Source: Dermatophilaceae bacterium (lineage in GTDB: Bacteria > Actinomycetota > Actinomycetes > Actinomycetales > Dermatophilaceae). From it: 17,786 nucleotides of DNA. Positions 1-5,315 of this stretch are shown here, piece after piece. Location: NCBI GenBank assembly GCA_013361975.1, contig JABFXB010000443.1, positions 1 through 17,786 on the forward strand. The letters are read 5' to 3'. The first letter of the stretch is position 1, and every line of letters starts with the position of its first letter. The notes below the pieces were generated by a model that saw nothing but the letters and a program-made list of their open reading frames with translations, made no database searches and was not told the DNA's origin. Both the position numbers and the translations under genes were made by a program.

Positions 1-78
1 GGGCGCGGCGGAGCGTCGCGTGGACGCCCCCGCCGCGCCGCTGGCTTGCCGGGGGCCGGCGCCTCGGTCCTGCGTCAC
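1..78 (-). CDS. ftsI: Probable FtsI/PBP3 (peptidoglycan transpeptidase), N-terminal fragment
   Basis: Only the first 26 codons are in the window. A GTG start at 78 follows a good ribosome binding site (GAGGTGA, 5 nt before the start) 32 nt after the ftsL stop. The visible peptide begins MTQDRGAGPRQASG and is rich in Ala, Gly, Arg and Pro, as expected for the disordered cytoplasmic tail that precedes the single membrane anchor in actinobacterial FtsI. No catalytic domain is visible, so the name rests on position: in the dcw cluster the gene after mraZ-rsmH-ftsL is normally ftsI, the septal transpeptidase that cross-links peptidoglycan during division. If the left flank does not encode a penicillin-binding protein, the call is wrong. 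Confidence 0.6.
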   Translation of the reverse strand, partial: MTQDRGAGPRQASGAAGASTRRSAAP

Positions 79-110
79 GGTCTCACCTCACCGTCGTCGT
101 CAAGGGTCTG

Positions 111-797
111 CTAGTCCGTCGTGCCCAGTGTGGGCGTCCCGGACGTCCCGTTCGTTGCACCCGGCACTGTCGGCGTGGCGCCCCGGCCTGCAGCCCTGGC
201 CTTGTCGTTGCGGGCCTTGTCGTTCTTCGCCTGGTCGGAAGCCGCCTTGTCGGCCTTCTGCTTGTCGGCCTTGGCCTTGGCGGCCTGCTGCGCGTCGGCG
301 TGGGACGCGGCGTTGGTGGCCGTCGTCGCCGACGACAGGAGCTTCTTGACCCTGGACGTGACGGCCGGCGGCGTCGGGCTCGTGACGATCGGGAACGCGT
401 TGTTCGTCGTCGCCGGCTCGGCGCCTCCGGTCACCGTGCCCTTGGCGAGGTCGACGTAGCCGCGCGTGTTCATCCGCACCATGCCGAGCTCGGACGCGCT
501 CCGGGCGAGCGCGCCGGTGGCGGACGCCCGGTCGATCTCCTCCTGGAGGTTGCCGGCCGTGTCACCGAGGCGGGCGGACTCCCGGTTCAGGTCTCCCAGC
601 GCGAGCGAGCCCTGGGCGAGCGCGGTGTTGAGCAGCAGCAGGGAGATCAGGCCCCCTGTGAGGAGCCCGATGCAGATGGCCACGAAGGCGCCGTTGCCGG
701 TGCGCGTGATCCGGGCCGGGATGACGCGCAGCGGCGTGGGGGCGGGACCGCGCCGTGGGACTCGGAGCGGCCGGGCCGTGGCGGTCATCTGGCTCAT
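111..797 (-). CDS. ftsL: FtsL-like septum protein with long Lys/Ala-rich C-terminal tail
   Basis: This encodes a 228-residue bitopic membrane protein. It has a basic cytoplasmic N-terminus (residues 1-36, many Arg/Pro), one membrane segment (about 37-61, with IGLLTGGLISLLLLNTAL), then a short coiled-coil-like stretch (65-105). The ATG at 797 overlaps the rsmH stop as ATGA, and AGGAAGG lies about 10 nt upstream. FtsL normally pairs with FtsB/DivIC and FtsQ outside the membrane to recruit and activate FtsW/FtsI. Family members diverge strongly in sequence, so the call rests on topology and position between rsmH and ftsI. Residues 150-205 are unusual: a highly charged tail rich in KADK-type units, followed by a Gly/Thr/Pro-rich end. 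Typical FtsL proteins are about 90-130 residues, so this tail nearly doubles the length. A second in-frame ATG lies three codons in. Confidence 0.8.
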   Translation of the reverse strand: MSQMTATARPLRVPRRGPAPTPLRVIPARITRTGNGAFVAICIGLLTGGLISLLLLNTALAQGSLALGDLNRESARLGDTAGNLQEEIDRASATGALARSASELGMVRMNTRGYVDLAKGTVTGGAEPATTNNAFPIVTSPTPPAVTSRVKKLLSSATTATNAASHADAQQAAKAKADKQKADKAASDQAKNDKARNDKARAAGRGATPTVPGATNGTSGTPTLGTTD

Positions 798-1804
798 CGA
801 GGGGTTCCCTTCCTGGGGTTGCTGGCTGAGGGGTGAGTGCGGGTGTCGCGCACGCGCTCGGCGACGCGAAGGCGGGCCGAGGCGGCCCGCGGGTTCGTGG
901 TGACCTCGTCGTCGCCGGGCGCCTCGGCACCGCGCGTGACGAGGCGCAGGTATGCCGCGTGCTCGGGCAGCTCGACGGGCAGGCCGGGCGGGGTGCTGGA
1001 GGTCGCGCCCTCGGCGAAGGCTCGCTTCGTGGCACGGTCCTCGAGCGAGTGGTAGGACAGCACGGCGATGCGGCCGCCGACGGCGAGCACGTCGATCGCC
1101 TCGTCGATGGCCCGGCGCCAGACCTCGAGCTCGTCGTTGACCTCGATGCGCAGCGCCTGGAAGGTGCGCTTGGCCGGGTGGCCGCTCTGTCGCTGCGAGG
1201 CCGCCGGGATGACGCGGCGGAGCATCTCGACGAGCCTTCCCGACGTGGTCCACGGCTCGACCTCGCGGTCGTGGACGACGACCTTGGCGATCTTGTTCGC
1301 GAACCGCTCCTCGCCGTAGTCGCGCAGGATGCGCGTGAGCTCTTGGACCGAGTAGGTGTTGAGGACGTCAGCCGCGGTCTTGCCCGTCGACTGGTCCATC
1401 CGCATGTCGAGCGGCGCGTCGACACGGTAGGCGAACCCGCGGTCGGCCTCGTCGAGCTGCAGCGAGCTGACGCCGAGGTCGAAGAGGATGCCGTCGACGG
1501 CCGGCACGTGGAGGCCGGCGACGACCTCCTTGATCTCGTCGTAGACGGCGTGGACGGGCTGGAAGCGGTCACCGAACCCCGCGAGCCGCTCCCCGGCCAG
1601 CGCCAGGGCCTCGCGGTCGCGGTCGATGCCGACGACGACGCACTCCGGGAATCTCTCGAGGACGCCCTCGGCGTGGCCGCCCATGCCGAGCGTGCCGTCG
1701 ACGTGCACGGCACCGGGACGCTCCAGGGCCGGCGCGAGCAGGTCGAGGATGCGGTCGCGCATGACGGGGACGTGGCGGTCGTGCGCCTGTCCTCGATCGC
1801 TCAT
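794..1804 (-). CDS. rsmH: 16S rRNA (cytosine(1402)-N(4))-methyltransferase RsmH
   Basis: This 336-residue protein is the SAM-dependent methyltransferase that modifies N4 of C1402 in the 16S rRNA decoding centre (formerly MraW). The N-terminus carries HVPVM (11-15), a Rossmann SAM site around VDGTLGMGGHAEGVL (35-49), the acidic strand end GIDRD (59-63), and FDLGVSSLQLD (108-118), a family signature. RTFQALRIEVNDEL (213-226) and VLSYHSLEDR (248-257) are further RsmH landmarks. The length fits the family (about 310-340). The ATG start has GAGAGGGA about 7 nt upstream. The stop overlaps the ftsL start by 4 nt, indicating translational coupling. The C-terminus is the usual basic tail, where the conserved NPRA(A/S)SARLRVAER element is present at 304-317. 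Confidence 0.97.
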   Translation of the reverse strand: MSDRGQAHDRHVPVMRDRILDLLAPALERPGAVHVDGTLGMGGHAEGVLERFPECVVVGIDRDREALALAGERLAGFGDRFQPVHAVYDEIKEVVAGLHVPAVDGILFDLGVSSLQLDEADRGFAYRVDAPLDMRMDQSTGKTAADVLNTYSVQELTRILRDYGEERFANKIAKVVVHDREVEPWTTSGRLVEMLRRVIPAASQRQSGHPAKRTFQALRIEVNDELEVWRRAIDEAIDVLAVGGRIAVLSYHSLEDRATKRAFAEGATSSTPPGLPVELPEHAAYLRLVTRGAEAPGDDEVTTNPRAASARLRVAERVRDTRTHPSASNPRKGTPR

Positions 1805-2118
1805 GGTGCGTCCCTCTCACGCTGGATGTTGCTGGTGTGGCAGATGTGACTGAAGTGACCTGACGGCGCAGGGAGCTCCGCTGTCGTCGGTGGTGGGGTG
1901 GGTGTGCTTCGCCGGGCATCCGCGGCGCGGACCAGGTGGAGGGTGCTGGTCGGCGCCGCGTCGGCGGGTGGTGTCGGCTGGGTGTTCGGTCGGGCCGCTG
2001 GTGAGCCTCACCTGCGGACTGGTCCCCATCCGCTGCCTCGCCCGGGACGGGGGAAGTCGTCCCGGGAGCGGAGCGGCTGGAGGCCGGCACTCAGGTGCGC
2101 TGCGCCTCGCGCTGCAGG
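1805..2118 (-). other. Non-coding gap between mraZ and rsmH
   Basis: This 314-bp stretch lies within what is normally a tightly packed operon. I see no convincing gene: the short open frames here lack a good ribosome binding site and read as Pro/Arg/His-rich noise. It holds one clear inverted repeat (2041-2066, listed separately) and the rsmH ribosome binding site at its downstream end. I could not identify a convincing -10/-35 pair. It probably carries a separate rsmH promoter or an attenuator. Confidence 0.6.
2041..2066 (-). terminator. Perfect 9-bp stem hairpin downstream of mraZ
   Basis: CCCGGGACG (2041-2049) and CGTCCCGGG (2058-2066) are exact reverse complements with an 8-nt loop, starting 52 nt after the mraZ stop on the minus strand. 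No T tract follows, so it is not a classical intrinsic terminator, but U-less hairpins are common at actinobacterial transcript ends. It could end or attenuate mraZ transcripts before rsmH. The role is inferred; the stem is directly visible. Confidence 0.5.
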
Positions 2119-2550
2119 TCAGAAGAGGCCGGGGATCACCTCCTCGGCGGTGTCGGCGAAGCTCTGCTCGGTCTCCTCGAGGTAGGCGTTCCAGACGGCG
2201 CTGTCCCAGACCTCGAGGCGCGAACCGGCGCCGATGACGGTGACCTCACGGTGGAGGCCGGCGTACTGCCGGAGGTTGGCGGGGATGGTGAAACGGCCCT
2301 GCTTGTCGGGGATCTCGTCGGAGGCCCCGGAGAGGAAGACGCGCATGTAGTCACGGGCCGCCTTGCTCGTGGTCGGGGCCTGCCGCATCTGCTCGGCGAC
2401 CTTGACGAACTCGTCCATGGGGTAGATGAACAGGCTCCGTTCCTGGCCGCGCGTGACGACGAGGCCGCCGGCCATGCGCTCGCGGTACTTCGCGGGCAGG
2501 AACAGCCGGCCCTTCTCGTCGAGCCGGGGCGTGTGCGTTCCGAGAAACAT
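2119..2550 (-). CDS. mraZ: Transcriptional regulator MraZ
   Basis: This 143-residue protein has the standard family length. MraZ is a double AbrB-like DNA-binding protein that represses its own dcw operon. Both half-sites are clear: DEKGRLFLPAKYR (11-23) and DKQGRFTIPANLR (82-94). The start MFLGTHTPRLDEKGR is the classic family N-terminus. The ATG at 2550 is preceded by a strong ribosome binding site, GGGAGG at 2565-2560, 9 nt upstream. A longer open frame continues upstream of this ATG but is not supported. The gene is first in the cluster and is followed by an unusually long gap before rsmH. Its promoter region carries repeated TGGNN boxes that fit autoregulation. Confidence 0.97.
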   Translation of the reverse strand: MFLGTHTPRLDEKGRLFLPAKYRERMAGGLVVTRGQERSLFIYPMDEFVKVAEQMRQAPTTSKAARDYMRVFLSGASDEIPDKQGRFTIPANLRQYAGLHREVTVIGAGSRLEVWDSAVWNAYLEETEQSFADTAEEVIPGLF

Positions 2551-2585
2551 GGACCGCCACCTCCCCTTTGTCGACCCGCGGGCGT

Positions 2586-2630
2586 CCCCATTCCCTACCT
2601 TGATGCCCCACGATACTCCACTTTGCACCA
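2586..2630 (-). promoter_or_regulatory. MraZ-box array (candidate autoregulatory operator)
   Basis: Read on the minus strand, five 5-mers occur at exact 10-bp spacing: TGGTG (2630-2626), TGGAG (2620-2616), TGGGG (2610-2606), AGGTA (2600-2596, degenerate) and TGGGG (2590-2586). E. coli MraZ is known to bind TGGGN direct repeats separated by 5 nt, which is the same geometry. CAAAGTGGAG within the array also resembles the AAAGTG-type motif reported for mollicute MraZ. The array covers the spacer, -10 element and start site of the mraZ promoter, a position suited to repression. Spacing is seen directly; MraZ binding is inferred. Confidence 0.75.
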
Positions 2631-2637
2631 CCGTCAA
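2610..2637 (-). promoter_or_regulatory. mraZ promoter
   Basis: On the minus strand TTGACG (2637-2632) is followed after 16 nt by TATCGT (2615-2610), a good sigma-A-type -35/-10 pair fitting the TAnnnT rule. Transcription would start near 2604 (an A), giving a leader of about 54 nt containing the strong mraZ ribosome binding site. Confidence 0.7.
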
Positions 2638-3044
2638 CGAAGATCGCCCGAAATCGACTCGGCGAGTCCGACGTTTACGCAGGTCAGCTGGGGTGGAGCG
2701 AAGTGGAGCGCGGTGAGGCCCTCCGCTGCCACGAAGGGAGAGGGAACGGGTCGGACGGGCTGAGGTAGCCGGACGGCATACGGCCGCGGGTGCATCGTCC
2801 GTGCTCAGGACGCCCTCTCGAGGCCCGCGAGAGCGAACCGATCGCGTCCTGGAGACGTCGCCGTGGAGGAAAGTGGAAGGGTGCGCCTTGCCCCGCCACG
2901 GGTAGGACCTTGTGTGACACGTCTGCGGCATCCCTACCCGCGGCCCGGGTGCATGGGAGAAGATCTCCTGACGGGTCGCGCACCCGCCACGGCCAGGGCT
3001 GCGCCACACGGCGCAGGACACGGGGACGACAAGCGGAGGACAGT
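2638..3044. other. Divergent intergenic region between mraZ and moxR
   Basis: These 407 bp separate the two divergent operons. They contain plus-strand TGGAG-type repeats (listed separately), a CTCTCG/CGAGAG inverted repeat (2815-2820 and 2828-2833) and a short GGAGA/TCTCC hairpin (2956-2968). I could not identify a confident -10/-35 pair for moxR. A 61-codon plus-strand open frame (2863-3048) overlaps the moxR start, but its protein is Pro/Arg/Gly-rich and unrecognised, so I do not call it a gene. Confidence 0.5.
2694..2878 (+). promoter_or_regulatory. Plus-strand TGGAG repeats at 10-bp spacing upstream of moxR
   Basis: TGGAG (2694-2698), TGGAG (2704-2708) and TGAGG (2714-2718) lie at exact 10-bp spacing, and a second pair, TGGAG (2864-2868) and TGGAA (2874-2878), has the same period. 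They match the geometry of the mraZ boxes but face moxR. GAAAGTGGAA in the second pair again looks like a MraZ-type half site. The extra boxes may be chance in G-rich DNA; regulatory function is speculative. Confidence 0.3.
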
Positions 3045-4055
3045 GTGACGACGACGGACACCGGGCTCGGGACCACGGCAGGACGGGGCACCACGGCGGA
3101 CGTAGCCGACCTCGGCCTGATCCACGACGTGGCCGACCGGCTGATGGGCGCGATGACGAGCGTCATCGAGGGCAAGCCCGACGTGGTCCGCACGACGGTG
3201 ACGGTGCTCTTCGCCGGGGGCCACCTGCTCATCGAGGACGTGCCCGGGGTCGGCAAGACGATGCTCGCCAAGACGCTGGCCAAGTCCATCGACGCGACGG
3301 TGCGCCGCATCCAGTTCACGCCCGACCTGCTGCCGAGCGACGTCACCGGTGTCAGCATCTTCAACCAGGACGCCCGGCGCTTCGAGTTCCGCCCCGGTGC
3401 GATCTTCGCCAACGTCGTCGTCGGCGACGAGATCAACCGCGCCTCCCCCAAGACGCAGTCCGCCCTGCTCGAGTCGATGGAGGAACGGCAGGTCACCGTC
3501 GACGGCACGACCTACACGCTGCAGGCGCCGTTCATCGTCATGGCGACCCAGAACCCCATCGAGATGGAGGGCACCTACCCCCTCCCCGAGGCGCAGCGCG
3601 ACCGCTTCATGGCACGCATCTCCATGGGCTACCCCTCGTCGGGCGCCGAGCTCGACCTGCTCGAGAGCCACGGGGCCAGCTCGCCGCTCGACGCGCTCAC
3701 CCCCGTCACCGACGCCGACACGATCAACCGTGTCGTCCAGGCGGTCGCGCACGTGCACGCGAGCCCCGCCGTACGCCAGTACATCGTCGACCTCGTCGCG
3801 CGCTCCCGCTCCACCTCGGCGCTGCGGCTCGGGGCTTCCCCGCGCGCCGGCCTGCACCTGCTGCGGGCCGCCCGTGCGTACGCCGCCCTCGAAGGCCGCG
3901 ACCACGTGATCCCCGACGACGTCCAGGTGCTCGCCGGTCCGGTGCTCGCCCACCGCCTCATGCCCTCGAGCGAGACCCAGCTCGCCCGCCGCACGACCGC
4001 CGACGTGGTCACCGACCTGCTGCGCCAGGTGCCGGTGCCCCCGGCAGCACGTTGA
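3045..4055 (+). CDS. MoxR-family AAA+ ATPase
   Basis: This 336-residue protein is an AAA+ chaperone-like ATPase of the MoxR/RavA group (AAA_3). Walker A is EDVPGVGKTMLAK (64-76), Walker B is VVVGDEINRA (124-133), sensor 1 is ATQNP (167-171), and EGTYPLPEAQRDRFM (175-189) is a strong MoxR signature with arginine-finger residues. The C-terminal lid domain (about 245-330) includes LGASPRAGLHLLRAARAYA (262-280). MoxR proteins are thought to assist maturation or assembly of partner complexes and typically sit beside DUF58 genes, as here. The GTG start has GGAGGA 4 nt upstream. An upstream in-frame ATG exists at 2790 but would add a low-complexity Arg-rich extension, so I prefer 3045. It is first of a three-gene operon, 15 nt before the DUF58 gene. 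Confidence 0.93.
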   Translation: MTTTDTGLGTTAGRGTTADVADLGLIHDVADRLMGAMTSVIEGKPDVVRTTVTVLFAGGHLLIEDVPGVGKTMLAKTLAKSIDATVRRIQFTPDLLPSDVTGVSIFNQDARRFEFRPGAIFANVVVGDEINRASPKTQSALLESMEERQVTVDGTTYTLQAPFIVMATQNPIEMEGTYPLPEAQRDRFMARISMGYPSSGAELDLLESHGASSPLDALTPVTDADTINRVVQAVAHVHASPAVRQYIVDLVARSRSTSALRLGASPRAGLHLLRAARAYAALEGRDHVIPDDVQVLAGPVLAHRLMPSSETQLARRTTADVVTDLLRQVPVPPAAR

Positions 4056-4070
4056 GCGAGGCGAAACGCC

Positions 4071-5315
4071 GTGCGCGCCCTGCGCAGCGTCCTGACGACG
4101 AGGGGGATGGCCTTCTTCCTCTCGGGCATCCTGCTCTTCCTGGCCGGGGTCGTCCTCGGGTTCCGTGACATCACGCGCTTCGGCGTGCTGCTCGTCGCGC
4201 TCCCGCTCATCTCGTCGGTTCTCGTGCGCACCCGCAAGACCCGCATGCGCATCGAGCGACACACCCACCCCGAGCGCATCAGCGTCGGGCAGGACGCCCA
4301 CGTGACGCTGTCCTTCGAGAACGTCTCCACCAGCACCACACCGCTCTTCCTCGCCGAGGAGCGCCTCGACTACGTGCTCGGTGACCGCCCGCGGTTCGTC
4401 GTCGGCCGCATCCCGCCCGGCCGGGTCCGCGCCATCGACTACGCCGTCCGGTCGCACCTCCGGGGCCGCCACCACCTCGGCCCGCTCGGCGTCCAGGTGC
4501 AGGACCCCTTCGGGCTCGCCAACCGCCACGCGGTCCTGCCGGGCACGGCCGAGCTCGTCGTGCTGCCGGCGGTCCACCCGCTCTCCTCGAACCGGCAGCC
4601 GAGCGCCGGCGTGGGCTCCGAGGGCGAGCAGGCCCACCTCATCGCCCTCCACGGCGAGGACGACGTGACGATCCGTGAGTACCGCGACGGCGACGACCTG
4701 CGCCGCATCCACTGGCCCGCGACCGCCCGCACCGGCGACCTCATGGTGCGCCAGGAGGACCGCCCCGCCCAGCGCCGTGCCGTCGTGCTGCTCGACCCCC
4801 GCCCGTCCGCGCACGGTGGCTCCGGGGCGAGCAGCTCCTTCGAGTGGGCGGTGACCGCGGCCGCCTCGGTGGCCGTGCACCTGTGCGAGTCCGGCTACGC
4901 CGTCCATCTCGTCTGCGCCGAGACGGTCGAGACGACCCGTGCCGCCGAGACGATGACGGCCGACGAGATCCTCGACGTGCTCGCCGTGGCCGCACCTCGC
5001 GACGACACCGGCGAGGACGAGATCCTCCGGGCGGCGCAGGCCCTCGCCGCGGCGGGCGGCTTCCTCGTCGCGATCGTGGGGACGCACGGACGCGACGTCA
5101 CCTCCCGCGTCGCGAGCCTGCGGCGGCCCGGCACGACGGGGCTCGCCCTCGTGCTCGAGGCCCGCACCTTCGGCCCGACCGTCGCCGACGAGGCCGAGCC
5201 GCACGTCGACTCGCTTCGCCTCGCCGGGTGGCGAGCCGTGGCCGTGCAGCGCGACGAGGACGTCGCACACGCCTGGGCCGTCCTGACGGCCGCGACCGTA
5301 GGGGGCAGCCGATGA
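4071..5315 (+). CDS. DUF58 domain-containing membrane-anchored protein
   Basis: This encodes 414 residues. Two adjacent hydrophobic segments near the N-terminus (about 14-30 and 36-53) form a hairpin membrane anchor. A beta-rich region follows (60-170), then the DUF58 signature IREYRDGDDLRRIHWPATAR (201-220) continuing into GDLMVR, and a vWA-like fold (about 235-340) that starts with RAVVLLDPRPS. DUF58 proteins are usual partners of MoxR ATPases; their biochemical role is unclear. The GTG start at 4071 has only a weak GAGCGAGG upstream, suggesting coupling to moxR 15 nt before. A later ATG (codon 13) is a less likely alternative because it would cut into the first membrane segment. The stop overlaps the transglutaminase start by 4 nt. 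Confidence 0.9.
   Translation: MRALRSVLTTRGMAFFLSGILLFLAGVVLGFRDITRFGVLLVALPLISSVLVRTRKTRMRIERHTHPERISVGQDAHVTLSFENVSTSTTPLFLAEERLDYVLGDRPRFVVGRIPPGRVRAIDYAVRSHLRGRHHLGPLGVQVQDPFGLANRHAVLPGTAELVVLPAVHPLSSNRQPSAGVGSEGEQAHLIALHGEDDVTIREYRDGDDLRRIHWPATARTGDLMVRQEDRPAQRRAVVLLDPRPSAHGGSGASSSFEWAVTAAASVAVHLCESGYAVHLVCAETVETTRAAETMTADEILDVLAVAAPRDDTGEDEILRAAQALAAAGGFLVAIVGTHGRDVTSRVASLRRPGTTGLALVLEARTFGPTVADEAEPHVDSLRLAGWRAVAVQRDEDVAHAWAVLTAATVGGSR

Noticed and set aside
833..1849. Long plus-strand open frame opposite rsmH
   Set aside because: It is antisense to a clear rsmH and reads as repetitive Asp/Val/Arg/Leu sequence, typical of the complementary frame of GC-rich genes.
2863..3048. 61-codon plus-strand frame whose TGA overlaps the moxR GTG, with GGAGA 8 nt upstream of its GTG start
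   Set aside because: The layout looks like translational coupling, but the peptide is Pro/Arg/Gly-rich, unrecognised and without a domain; long open frames arise easily at this GC content.
2934..5270. 778-codon minus-strand open frame across moxR and the DUF58 gene
   Set aside because: Both genes on the other strand have clear motifs; this frame is Arg/Gly/His/Asp-rich with no domain and no ribosome binding site.
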